Notes under the pieces: model-generated
What the model saw: only the letters and a program-made list of their open reading frames with translations
Told to the model about the DNA's origin: nothing
Database searches by the model: none
Program-made: the position numbers and the translations under genes
Part shown: piece by piece, positions 36,073 through 47,080 of the stretch
How the letters are laid out: each line of letters opens with the position of its first letter
Position numbering within the stretch: position 1 is the first letter of the stretch
NCBI GenBank assembly: GCA_019925795.1
Contig: CM034307.1
Location: forward strand, 21,907,197 to 21,971,196
Source of the DNA: Dendrobium chrysotoxum
Taxonomy: Eukaryota > Streptophyta > Magnoliopsida > Asparagales > Orchidaceae
Direction of reading: 5' to 3'
Length of the DNA: 64,000 bases

Positions 36073-36728
36073 TGAGATATAACTTCAAAATTTTCATTTT
36101 CAAATTCTCCACCGTGATCACTTTGAATTGTAAGAATCTCATAACCTAGCTTCGTTTGAATCCAGTATGAAATTTTTAAACTCATCAAATGATTCACTCT
36201 TAAGTGATAAGAATCTAATCCAAGTGAATCTTGAATATTCATCAATAATTACATACACAAAAACTTTCCCTCCTAGACTCACAACACTAACAGGTCCAAA
36301 GAGATCCATGTGAAGAACTTCTATGGGTTTACTAGTTCTTAGATCTTTAATTGAATTAAAGGAGGACTTGACTTATTTCCTTAATTGACATACATTACAT
36401 AGGTTATCCGTAGTGGAGTCTAATTTGGGTATGCCTCTCACCAATTCCTTTTGGTTAATTTTCCTAAGATTTCTTATGCTTGCATGACAAAGTATTCTAT
36501 GCCATAACTAAGATTCATCGATGATAGTTTTTAGACAAAAAGTATTAAAAGATTTAACATAATTTAAATCAAGCATGTAAATATTATTTACCCTTTTTCC
36601 ATGCAATACATCAACTACATTTATACTATAATATAGCTTGTAGGAAAAAAAATTATGTTAAAACACTTATCACAAAGCTGACTAATACTTAGCAAATTAT
36701 ATTTTAAGCCTTCAACGAAAAAAATAAT
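36073..36728 (-). pseudogene. Sirevirus C protease-integrase segment (continuation of C)
   Basis: Minus-strand frames read VEGLKYNLLSISQL (protease-integrase linker), then DESWLWH and an HHCC region (SIRNLRKINQKELVRGIPKLD), MDLFGPVS, and LTIQSDHGGEFENENFE in the integrase core. It breaks at 36072. At its other end the protease is cut just where the protease at 43627 is cut, so the two belong to one element split by B. Confidence 0.8.
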
Positions 36729-37192
36729 TATTGCAAATCTGGTTTTAAAGGTTATGATTTTGATGATAGCAAACATTTCTTTCTCTGGTTGCTTGTTTAA
36801 TCTTTCAGGTACGCAGGATCAATTGCAAGTTCAAGCCAGTCCAAGATCGAGTCAGTCTATTTTGAAATCTAGGTCCAATGTACTATTTTCATTTTTATTG
36901 AGTCAAATGTTATGTAATTGATCTCCTAGCTAAGTAACCTTGCACACACACACTCAGGGGGAGAGTTTTAGTGAATTAGAGTTTCTGTTCAATTTTTGTT
37001 CTGATCGTCCCGGACAATATTCACATCATCCTAGACGATCCAGTGAAAACTAAAACCCTGATTAGGACGATCATGTTAAGTCAGTTTGATTAAGCTGATC
37101 GTCCTAGATGATCCTAATATCGTACAGGATGATAGGTTTAAATAAAAAATTCTCAGCCGCCAGATCAAGTTAGGCAAGTTGATCAAACCAGG
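36729..37192 (+). mobile_element. Sirevirus B 5' LTR, left part
   Basis: Starts TATTGCAAATCTGG and contains the early LTR order, including ACCTTGCACACACACA. It carries palindromes ATCGTCCCGGACAAT (37004-37018), ATCGTCCTAGATGAT (37098-37112) and ATCGTACAGGATGAT (37119-37133). It is cut at about 37192 and resumes only as its last 20 bases at 38904. Confidence 0.75.
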
Positions 37193-38180
37193 GTTTAGGA
37201 CTAGGCATGGACTTAAGAAGGAAGTAAACCACTCTGCCTTTATCTCAAGAGTGCCTTTTTAAATGGGATAATAAGGGTGGTATCTATGCTCCCCTTATAA
37301 ACTCTCTTTCTAACAGGAATGTGCTAAGCCTCTCATACCAAGCTCTGGGTGCCTGTTTCAATACATATAAGACCTTTTTTAATTTGCAAACATGATTTGG
37401 ATATTGGGAACTCTCAAAACCTGGGGGTTGCTCTACGTAGACATCCTCTTTTATTATCCCATTTAAAAAGGCACTCTTGACATCTATTTGAAATAACTTA
37501 AATCCTTTATAACAGGCAAAGGCTAGTAGCACTCTAATGACTTCTAATCTAGCTACAAGGGCAAAGGTCTCCTCAAAATCAATCCCTTCAATCTGATTGT
37601 ACCCCTTAGCCACCAATCTTACCTTATTCCTAACCACCACACCAGAATCATTCATCTTATTCTTAAAGACCCACTTGGTTCCTACTATACTTTAATTCCT
37701 AGGTCTTTTTAATAACTCCCAAACATCATTCCTTATAAATTGATTCAGTTCCTATTGCATAGCTAAGATCCAAAATTCATCAGAAAGGGCTTGATTGATG
37801 ATGGTGGGTTTAGTCATTGAGATAAAGGTAAAGTGGTTTACTTCCTTCCTAAGTCCATGCCTAGTCCTAACACCTCAGAAGGGTCTCCTAAGATCAGTTC
37901 TTTAGGATGACTCGAAGAATATCTCCAATCTCTAGGTAAGTTTTTTTGAGGCTCTACCCTTTCCTCCAGATCAAATGGATATCAAGAGTACCTTTTTAAA
38001 TGGGATAATAAAAGAGGATGTCTACGTAGAGTAACCCTCATGTTTTAAGAGTTTCTAATATCCAAATCATGTTTACAAATTAAAAAAGGCCTTATATGGA
38101 TTGAAACAGGTACCCAGAGCTTGGCATGAGAGGCTTAGCATATTCCTGTTAGAAAGAGAGTTTGTTAGAAAGAGAGTTTG
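37193..38180. pseudogene. Reverse transcriptase fragments in inverted arrangement
   Basis: The core, 37925-37284 on the minus strand, is a copia reverse transcriptase fragment (MNDSGVVVRNKVRLVAKG, FKLFQIDVKSAFLNGIIKED, EQPPGFE, RAWYERLSTFLLEREF). It is flanked by plus-strand copies of its own parts: 37193-37272 (TRHGLKKEVNH-like text fused to FLNGII) and 37973-38163 (KSTFLNGIIKEDVYVE to the LLEREF block). Both orientations break after the same GAAAGAGAGTTT sequence. The result is a long imperfect inverted repeat with a spacer of about 500 bases. Confidence 0.8.
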
Positions 38181-38903
38181 TCAAATTTTCCTAAGGATGA
38201 TTTCCTATTGTTCAGAATGAAAACCTTACAGCCAAAGACATGGAGGTGGGACAGGCTTGGAGTTCTACCCTTAGTGATCTCATAAGGTGTCTTATTCAGA
38301 TTGTATCTAACATTCACCCAATTCAACATATAACAGGCAAGCATGGCTCTAGCGGCTTCCACTAAGGTCCTGTTCTTCCTTTCAGCTACCCCGTTCTGCT
38401 GAGGGGTACTAGGAGTTGAAAAATTATGGCTAATCCCTTGCTCTTCATAGAAAGTTCCAAACTTCACATTTTCAAACTCTCTACCATGATCACTATGAAT
38501 AGTCAGGATCTCACAACCTAACTTCCTCTGAATCCAAGTGGAGAAAGACTTAAATTCCTCAAATGACTCAGATTTATGTGACATAAATTTAATCTAAGTG
38601 AACCTCAAATAATCATTAACAATAAAAAAACCATAGACTATCCCCCCTAAGCTGGTGGTGCTAATGGGTCCAAAGAGATCCATGTGAAGGACTTCTAAAG
38701 GTCTAGAGGTGCTGATGTCTTAATGGAGTGAAAGGAGGATTGGATTTGCTTTCCTAATTGACAGGCATCACACAGGTGGTCCTTAGTGAACTTAAGCTTG
38801 GGGACACCTCTAACTAAGTCTTTTTGGGTGACTCTTCTAAGGGTTTTCATACTGGCATGACATAATCTCTTATGCCACAACAAAGAGTCATCAGCAGCAG
38901 TTA
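38181..38903 (-). pseudogene. Sirevirus integrase fragment
   Basis: Minus-strand reading gives an HHCC domain (LLWHKRLCHASMKTLRRVTQ, then HLCDACQLGKQ), MDLFGPISTT-type text, LTIHSDHGREFEN, STPQQNGVAERKNRTL and GCKVF. These are the integrase catalytic-core hallmarks of a Sirevirus. It abuts the end of a plus-strand LTR at 38904. Relatively few stops compared with A. Confidence 0.85.
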
Positions 38904-38936
38904 ACATCCCTATCGAACTTTCAAGTGGTATCAGAG
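38904..38936 (+). mobile_element. Sirevirus B 5' LTR tail and primer-binding site
   Basis: TTAACATCCCTATCGAACTTTCA (20 bases of this match) is identical to the end of the B 3' LTR at 43626. It is followed by TGGTATCAGAG at 38926-38936, a perfect initiator-tRNA primer-binding core. Confidence 0.85.
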
Positions 38937-38978
38937 TGGGATTCAAAAATTAAGTTTAAAAACTTTTGAATTTGATCC

Positions 38979-40808
38979 ATGGCTAACTTTGGAAATCATA
39001 ATACTGTTGAAGGTTATTCAATTACACAACCACCATTATTTGATAACATACCTTTTAATTTTTGAAAAACTTGCATGTCCACTTTTCTTCAATCTATAGA
39101 TTATCGCATGTGGATGCTTATTAAGGATGGCTATGAAGCACCTTTTAGAATGATTAACAATGTTAAAACTTAACTGCCTTTCACTGAATGGACTTTTGAT
39201 GATCGTGACTTAGCCCAACTGAATACCAAATGTTTAAACTATTTTTTCTGTGCCTTAAAATCTAAGGATTACATGCGTGTTTCTACTTGTATAACTGGTA
39301 AAGAAATTTGGATAGATTGTGCATCACTTATGAAGGTACAACTAAAGTCAAACAGTCTAGGTTAAACATATTGCTTCATGACTACAAACTTTTTTTGCAT
39401 GAAACTTACTGAATCTGTTTCTAAAATATATACAAGGTTCACTCAAATTGTCACTTCTTTGCATACTTTAGGAAGAGAACTTACAAACTATAAAAAAGTG
39501 AACAAGATTTTGAGATTTTTGCCTTCTTCATTTAATGCTAAGATAACTGCAATTACTGAATCGAAAGATTTGAATAATTATTTTATTGATAACTTACTTG
39601 GGTCAGTCATTGCTTATGAGCAAGGGGTGAACCAAAGACAGCTTGATGCAGGTGAGAAGAAGAAGGAGAAAACTGTGGTGCTGAAGGCCAACGATACTGA
39701 CACTGATTCTTCCGGGTCTGATAGCGATGATGTTACCTTAATCACTAGGCAATTAAAAAATTTTTAAGGAAGAAATATAAGAACTTTCAGAAGTGGAACA
39801 AGGGTAAGTCCAGTAAAAATTTTAGAGGTTCATCTGATACTGTTTGTTTTGAATGCAGGATGCCTGGACACATTAAAGCTGATTATCCTAAACTTAAAGC
39901 TCACCCAAGCAAAGAGAAGGGTGAGGGGAAACCCAAGTTCAAGAAGGATAAGAAGTGGATTCAAAAGGTATTCTGGGCAGATTCTGCATCCGACTCTTCT
40001 GAGACTGAAGCTGAAGAGGAGGAAACTAACTTGTGTCTGATGGCTGATGATCATCCTGGTCAGTCAGATCAAGAAGAGGTATGTGAGCTTACTTATGATC
40101 AATTAATTGATATTTTTGAGAAAATTCATTCATCATATAAAAAGCTTAAGAAATTACATGCTAGCTTAAGAAATTACATGCTAGCCTGAAATTGGATTAC
40201 TTAACTTTGCAAAAAGAGCATGATGTTGTAGTTAAAGATCATTCTACACTTGATAGCAATCACATGTCTTTACTTGATGAATTTGATGAATTGAACAAAA
40301 AGTATTATGATCTGATTACTGAGCATGATTCATTAAAAACCTCACATGTTAATTTAGAAAGAGCTTTTAAAGAATTAGACAACATGGCATGTGACGTGGA
40401 GAGTAGTAAGGGAGCATTAAAGTTTGAAATTGCAAGTCTTAAAAAGGTGAATGAATTTCTAAAAGTAAAAATTAGTGCTTTTAAGAAAAAAGAAGCACCT
40501 CCTACTTTTGCATAATTTTATGCACCTCCACCTTTTGAAGAATCTGTTTCAAAATCATCAAAGCATGTTTCATACAAACCTAGGAAGAGGCACTATCACC
40601 CACGTAGATTAGTTAACCCCTTTCCTGGTGTTAGATGTTTTTCTTGTGGCATGTTAGGACACATCTCATACACCTGCACTATTTACCGTAGTACACATTA
40701 GGTGTGGAGGCCCAAATTACCTATTTCACAGTATAGCACACATGCATTGCATTCTTCTTTTTATAAGAAGGAACCCAAACTTATTTGGGTTCCTAAATCT
40801 GACATTTG
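38979..40808 (+). pseudogene. Sirevirus B Gag, nearly readable
   Basis: Starts MANFGNHNTVEGYS. The UBN2-type core follows (LNYFFCALKSKDYMRVSTC; FTQIVTSLHTLGRELTN). Next is the first zinc knuckle CFECRMPGHIKADY (last cysteine changed to tyrosine), an acidic Ser/Glu-rich linker, a long coiled coil (40192-40510), and a second, intact CX2CX4HX4C knuckle (CFSCGMLGHISYTC, about 40640-40685). Stops or shifts occur near 39066, 39168, 39360 and 39765, inside the first knuckle region, and near 40185. It is better preserved than the Gag of A or C. A 21-base duplication near 40150-40185 repeats the LRNYMLA codons. Confidence 0.9.
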
Positions 40809-41378
40809 AAAATTTTGTAGGTGTGCTCTCACACAAGACCTCATGAGAGCATATGGTACCTGGACAGCAGATGTTCAAGACACATGACTGGAGATGAAAA
40901 TCAGTTCATTCCACTGGAGGCCAGGGCTGGAGGCAAGGTTACACTTGGAGACAACACAACCAGGAGGGTGGTAGGAGCAAGTATAATTGGTGATTCAAAG
41001 AATTTCATGATTGATAATGTGTTGCTTGTAGATGGATTGAAATACAACCTGCTGAGTATCAGTCAACTCTATGACAAAGGATACAACATCAAATTTCTAC
41101 CCACTTACTATATTTTAAGCTTAAATGACAAAATTATTTTGCAGGGACAAAGGATCAATAATGTCTACATGCTGGATGTAAGTTACTTTAAAGCTTATAA
41201 TTCAATTTGCTTAAAAAATTTTGCTGATGAGTCTTAGTTGTGGCACATGTGATTATGTCATGCCAGTATGAAAACCCTTTGAAGAGTCATCCAAAAGGAC
41301 TTAGTTAAAGGTATCCCCAAGCTTAAGATCACTAAGGACCACCTATGTGATGCCTATCAATTAGAGAAGCAAGTCCAG
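40809..41378 (+). pseudogene. Sirevirus B protease and integrase N-terminus
   Basis: The protease block SIWYLDSRCSRHMTGDE has the catalytic triad DSG changed to DSR. GGKVTLGDNTTRRVVG and LLVDGLKYNLLSISQLYDKG follow without a stop to 41236, then a degraded HHCC region (CHASMKTL, HLCDAYQLEKQV). The frame ends at a junction with opposite-strand RNase H at 41378/41379. Confidence 0.88.
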
Positions 41379-42360
41379 TATCTGGTCCTCAAAATGCTGA
41401 ATGAGTCAAAGACAAGTGGTTTAATAAATATGTCAGCCAGCTGATTTTTAGTTGCTATATGATGTAGCACAATGTCCCCTTTTGTAACATGGTCCCTAAT
41501 GAAGTGATGCCTTATATCAATGTGTTTGGTTCTAGAATGTTAGATTGAATTCTTAGAAATATAGATGGCACTAGTATTATCACACAGAAAAGAAATAGTG
41601 CCCACAGGCAATCCTAAATCAAAAACTTGTTGCTTCAACCAAAAGACTTGGGCTACACAACTTCCTAAGGCAATGTACTTAGCTTCAGCAGTGGAAACTG
41701 CAACTGAGTTTTGTTTTCTACTGGACCAGGAGACTAAAGACTATCCTATGAATTGATAAGTTCTAGAAGTGCTTTTTCTATCCACCCTACACCCTACAAA
41801 GTCAGAATCAAAATATCTAATAATCTTAAAAGAGGTGTTGTGCCTAGGGTACCAGATTCCTAGGTTTGGGGTCCCTAAAAGATATCTAAGAATTCTCTTA
41901 ACAGTAGTCAGGTGGGACTCTTTAGGATCAGCTTGAAACCTAGCACAAAGATGAACACTAAACATAATATCAGGTCGGCTAGCAGTCAGGTAAAGCAGTG
42001 ATCTAATTATTCCTTTATACTTCTTCTAATCAACAGATTTTCCATTTGAATACTTATCTAACTGATTAGAGGAGCTCATGGGAGTGTTGATTGGCTTGGC
42101 TTTGTCCATTTCATATTTCCTTAAAATGTCCTTAGTATATTTAGATTGATTGAGAAAGGTTCCATCATCCATTTATCTTATGTTAAACCCCAAAAAGTAG
42201 GATAATTCTCCCATCATACTCATCTCAAACTCCTTACTCATTATTTTAGAAAAATCATCACATAAATTTTTATCAGAGGATCTAAAAAGTATATCATCAA
42301 TATAAATTTGGATAATGAGTAAATCATCCCCTATTCTCCTCAGAAAAAGGAATAAAATAG
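41379..42360 (-). pseudogene. Sirevirus RNase H and reverse transcriptase C-terminal half, inverted in B
   Basis: Read on the minus strand from 42360: RIGDDLLIIQIYIDDILF (intact YIDD catalytic box), GELSYFLGF, then an RNase H region (LLGTPNLGIWYPR, DSDFVGCRVDRKSTS) ending FDSFSILRTRY. It follows plus-strand integrase text without a spacer and precedes a plus-strand LTR, so it is inverted relative to B. The minus-strand text above 42360 is not reverse transcriptase. Confidence 0.85.
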
Positions 42361-43626
42361 TAGGGAATCTCATCAATATAATGTGATGATCCATTACAAT
42401 CATGCCTAAATTAGTTTGGTGATTAAGGAAAGTAATTAAGGTCTGATTGATTCGATCATATTGTCCTGGATGATTGCAGGATTGTACGGGATGATGTGTT
42501 AAAAATCCTAACTGTCTAGTGCCTATCACCTGCACGTCCAGAGTTGTGTGCAGGATAATAATCCCATTTTTGAACTAATCATATGAGACGATATCCATAT
42601 CATTTTGGACGATCAAGTTATTTCTAGATCATCCTACATGTTTCACTGTACGTCCAGAGTGGTGCTCAGGATGATTTTTTATGGATTTAAACTAATCGTA
42701 CCAGATGATAGAGATATTAACTTAGACGATCAAGTCATTTTGTGATCGTCCAGCATGTTTAACCTGTAAGTCCAGAGCAATTTTTAGGACAATTTTATGT
42801 GTTTTTAAACTGATCATACAGGTTGATCGCCAGATCATCCTGGATGATCCTGGTTGACCAGTTGAGATTTAGGGCTATTTTTGATCCCTCCTATTTAAGA
42901 TCTTTTTCTTCCAATAAGAAAAATCTTTTGCCACTTTCCTTTCCAGAGAAACCTTGAGAGAGAGAGAGAGAGAGAGCTTGGGAGAGAGAGAGGATCTTGT
43001 GAGGGGGAGTTTATGAGGGATTCACAAAGGTTGCTCCAAGCAAGGATCAGAGTCATCTTCTCCGTTCGTCATCTCTCATCTTGTCAATGTTTTTTGTGGG
43101 AGGATCGTTCGCAAGAAGATCCAGGTTTTCTACCCACTTCAGGAGGAAGCCAAAGGAGTTCAGTTTCTTTGCCTGCTTCAGGAGGAAGCGAAAGGTGTCC
43201 GGGTTCTCTGCCTGCTTCAGGAAGAAGTGAAAGGAGTTTAGGTTCTCTGCCTCACTGGGTTGGTGGAAAGGAGTATTGTACAGGCTTCTATGCCTTGCTG
43301 TGGGAGCAGAAGGAGAGTCACTTTTGTGTTAGTGCAATACCCGGAGGGGAGGCTCCGGGGAGTGGACGTAGGTCAAGTTGACTGAACCACTATAAAATCT
43401 GGTGTGCTCATTTTAATTATTTTCTACACTCTACTTTTTTGTTATTATCTGCTTGGGTGAAATCTGTGGTTGATCTTTTCATTTCTGTGTTTACTTATTT
43501 TCACTGCAAATTATCAAAAAGATATTTCCTGTTGCTCACGAATTTTTTAAAATAACCAATTCACTCCCCCTCTTGGCTAGCCTCGGGACTAGTTCATCAG
43601 GGCTTAACATCCCTATCGAACTTTCA
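42361..43626 (+). mobile_element. Sirevirus B 3' LTR, 5'-truncated
   Basis: Recognisable from about 42430 (GATCATATTGTCCTGGATGAT), ending CTATCGAACTTTCA at 43626. It has CGTCC/GGACG palindromes upstream of a TATTTAAG box (42892-42899), a GA run, then a 39-bp array at about 43105-43250 and the conserved end CACTCCCCCTCTTGGCTAGCC. The open frame at 43013-43381 is a translation of the 39-bp array (13-residue repeats) and is not called as a gene. The LTR start is missing. Confidence 0.85.
43105..43250 (+). repeat. 39-bp minisatellite in B 3' LTR
   Basis: Three to four units with core TTCTCTGCCTGCTTCAGGAG, at the same relative LTR position as the arrays in A and in the lone LTR. Confidence 0.85.
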
Positions 43627-45589
43627 ATATTTTCAATTAGAAAATTTTTTGTTTTACCAATCATACCTGAACCTTCCACTTTCTTAGTGGTGTTACCTCC
43701 CAGTGTCACTTTGCCTCAATTCCTGGCTTCCAGCATATAAATTGATTTGCATCTCCAGTCATATACTTTCAACATCTGCTGTCCATGTACCAAGTGCTCT
43801 CATGAGGGCTTGTATAAGAGCGCCTCTATAAATTTATCAAACGTTAGACTTGGGAACCCAAATAAATTTGGGTTCACCTCTTGTTAATGATAATCCATAT
43901 GCATATTTGATATGTTGTGATTGATGCATCTTAGGTCTTCACACTAAATGTATTCTCCTATAAATAGTGCACGTGTGGGAAATATGTCCTAACATTCCAC
44001 ATGAAAAACATTTCACTCCAGGAAAAGGATTTACTAATCTATATGAGTTATGATATCTTTTCCTAGGTTTTAAATTTGAATATTTTTTGTTGGGATTGTG
44101 TAATTGTTCAAGTGTGGGTTCCGATTTATTTTCCATAATAGCTTTCAATTTTATTTTTAGATATGAGTTTGTAATTTCCAAAATAAAATTCTCAATTTTC
44201 AACTCATGTTCCCTTTGATCAGATTCATCCATGAATTCTTTAAAATCATTTTCAAGCTTATTATAAGATGTTTTCAAAAGTTCATGCTCTTTATTCAAAT
44301 CATCAAACTCATCTAGTAAGATAATGTGATTTATATCTATGTCTACATGATCATTCCTAAGATTTTCATGCTCTTTTTGTAAATTCAAATAATCGATATT
44401 AAGACTAGCATATAATTTTTTGAGTTTCCTATATGCATTATGAATTTTCTCAAAAACTTTAAATAATTCATCATAGGATAAGTCGTAACCTCCTCTTTAT
44501 CTGAATGATCAAGTTTATTTCCCATTAAGTATAAATTTGTGACCTCCTCTTCTGCTTCTATTTCTAAAGAATCTAAAGTTGAGTCAGCCCATAAAGCACT
44601 TTGCATTCTTTTCTTGCCCTTCCTGACATTAGTTTTCTCCTAAGCTTTCTCCTTGTTAGGATTAGCTTTGAGATTTGGGCAATCAGTCTTTATATGTCCA
44701 AGCTTTTTGCATTCATAATAAATGACTTCATTAGAAACTTTTGGATTTTATTAAACTTACCTTTATTCCAATGCTGATGTCATCATTGCTTTCTCTTAAG
44801 GAAACTTTTGAATTGCCTAGTCATAAGTGTAATATCTTCTTCATCCTAAGGCATTGATTGATCAGTCTCTGAATCAACCACTTTCAAAGCTATATTTTTT
44901 TCTTTTTGCTTGTCTCCAGTATCAATCTGTCTTTAATTCACTCCTTACTCATAAGCAATTAGTGATCCAAGTAGATTATTAATAGAATATACGTTTAGAT
45001 CTTTTTATTCAGTTATTGAAATTATTTTTGCATCATAAGCAGTAGGTAAATAATGTAAGATTTTATTAACTTTTTTTGAATTAGTAAGTTCTCTACCTAA
45101 AGCATGCAATGAGGTAACAATCTGAGTAAACCTTATGTACATATCAGAAATTAACTCATTTGGTTTCAAGCTAAATAGTTCATAGTCATGTAATAAAATG
45201 TTCAACCTGGATTATTTTACATCATTTATTCCTTCATAAGCTATGCAAAGTCTATCCCAAATTTTTTTTCAAGTTTTGCAGGTAGAAACACGCATGTAAT
45301 CATCAGATTTCAAAGCATAAAAAAAACTATTTAAATATTTTACATTTGATTGTGCTAATTCTCTTTCTTTTACAGTGTAATCAATAAATGGTGTTTCAAC
45401 TCTAATGCCATCAACAATTCTAGTAGGTGCAGTATAGCTTTCCTGTACTAACATCCATATGTGATAGTCAAGTGATTATGAAAAAGTACACATGCAATTT
45501 TTCAAAAAATTAAAAGGAATATTATCGAATAAAGGTAGTATAGTGATTGAATATCCTTTAGCAGTATTTTGATTTCCAAAATTAGCCAT
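43627..45589 (-). pseudogene. Sirevirus C Gag and start of protease, broken
   Basis: The minus-strand reading starts at ATG 45589 (MANFGNQNTAKGYS). It has a UBN2-type core (YALKSDDYMRVSTCKT; FTQIVTSLHALGRELTNSKK), a degraded first knuckle, a coiled coil and an intact second knuckle (KCFSCGMLGHISHTC) in the best frame, 44388-43939. The protease start follows (degenerate WYLDSG and GMIGKTKNFLIENI-like text) and is cut at 43627, where Sirevirus B begins. Its other half resumes at 36728. Confidence 0.88.
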
Positions 45590-45624
45590 GATAATTTTTC
45601 AAAAAGTAGTCTAAGAAATTGGCT

Positions 45625-45636
45625 TTTGATACCACT
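45625..45636 (-). other. Primer-binding site of Sirevirus C
   Basis: On the minus strand AGTGGTATCAAA directly follows the 5' LTR, again the initiator-tRNA complement. Confidence 0.8.
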
Positions 45637-47080
45637 TGAAAGTTTATGTAGGTTGTTATACCTTATAGAACTATCCCAAGGCTAACCAAGAGGAGGGTGA
45701 ATTAGTTCTTTAAAAATTTTCTTGGATTCTTGAAAACCTTTTTAGAAATTTAAATCAATGATCCTCAAAATATGCAGTTGCTTAACAAGATAATTATCAC
45801 ATAATTTCTCAACCACAAAGATTTAAATGCAGAAAATGAAAATGTGGAAAAATTAAAAGTGAACAAAAGAACACCAAATTTTATAGCTATTCGGTCAAAC
45901 CTGAACTACATCCACTCCCTAGAGACTCCTTCTCTAGGTATTGCACAAAATAAAAGTGACTCTCCTTTTTCCCCCATAGTAAGACGGAGAAGCCTTTACA
46001 AACTCTCTTCCACCAACCCAGTGCGGTAGAGAACTATCATCCTTTTGCACCTTTCTGGTGAAGGAAGAGAACCTTGATGTCCTTTTTCACCCTTCTAGTG
46101 AAGGCAAAGTACCGTCATGTCCTTTTTCACCCTCCGAGTGAAGGTAGAGTACCTTGATCCAATGTTGAAGATCTTCTCCCAAGTGCCTCCAAAGAAGTAA
46201 GGAAGAAACTTGAAGAAGAAGACAAAAGAGATCCTCACTTTAGTTAACCTTGTGAATCCCTTAGAATTTTCTTTCACTAGATCTCTCACTCTTCACTTAC
46301 ACAAGTTCTCCCAAACACACTTTCAATGGTCACTCTCAAAAGAAGTTTACATCAAAGGACTCTCAAGTGATAGTTTTTACGACTCCTTATATAGAAAACA
46401 CATAAAAAGCCATCTAAAAACTAAAAAATTCAAGTGAACCAACATACGATCATACTGTACGATCGTGGATCATCTCGTACGATTAGTTCAAAAATGGGCA
46501 TTCATCTGGTATGATATGGTACAAACCCATTTTTGTACACTGTCAATCATTTGTACGAATTCAAATCGTACTGTACAAATAGTTTAAAAATTAGGGTGCT
46601 CATTTGGTATGATCTGGTACGAACTCATTTTCATACACTATCAGTCATCTGTATGAAATATGATTGTACGGTATGAACAGTTCAAAAAATTTGAGCCCAG
46701 ATTTGGAAAACTGTATTATGGAGGAAATCAATGTTAAATTGTATAGTATCATTAAATATCATACAATACGATTAGTTTAAAAAAATTTAAGTTTTAACTC
46801 ATCCCCCTGTATATGTGTGCATGGTTACCCAATTACAATCACACTTGCTCAGACTTAAGAAATAAAAAATAGAGATGTACAAACTTTATTATATAAAATC
46901 CTATCCTATCTTATCTAGAGGTATTCAGCAATCTAGAATAGTATATGGTTTCCCTAAAATATTAGTACACACACTGAAATAAATAGACATATCTAATGTA
47001 TACTAGGAGAAATAATAAAATGAAAAAGATAATATTTTGTTATCATAAAAAATCATAATCTTAAATCCTAAGTTGCAATA
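45637..47080 (-). mobile_element. Sirevirus C 5' LTR
   Basis: On the minus strand it starts TATTGCAACTTAGG and ends AACTTTCA next to the primer-binding site. It contains the conserved LTR end, a 38-39 bp array (about 46035-46160), and CGTAC/GTACG palindromes such as GATCATACTGTACGATC (around 46448-46464). No matching 3' LTR of C is present in the window. Confidence 0.88.

Noticed and set aside
41565..41756. Plus-strand 63-codon frame
   Set aside because: Antisense shadow of the RNase H segment.
43013..43381. 122-codon frame with a 13-residue repeat (SLPASGGSER type)
   Set aside because: It is the translation of the 39-bp LTR minisatellite; other families have units of 38 bases that would not keep frame, so it is unlikely to be protein-coding.
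33058..47080. One continuous minus-strand Sirevirus with LTRs at 33058 and 47080
   Set aside because: The left LTR belongs to the CGTCC/GGACG palindrome family and the right one to the CGTAC/GTACG family, and no polypurine tract adjoins the left LTR, so they are not a pair.
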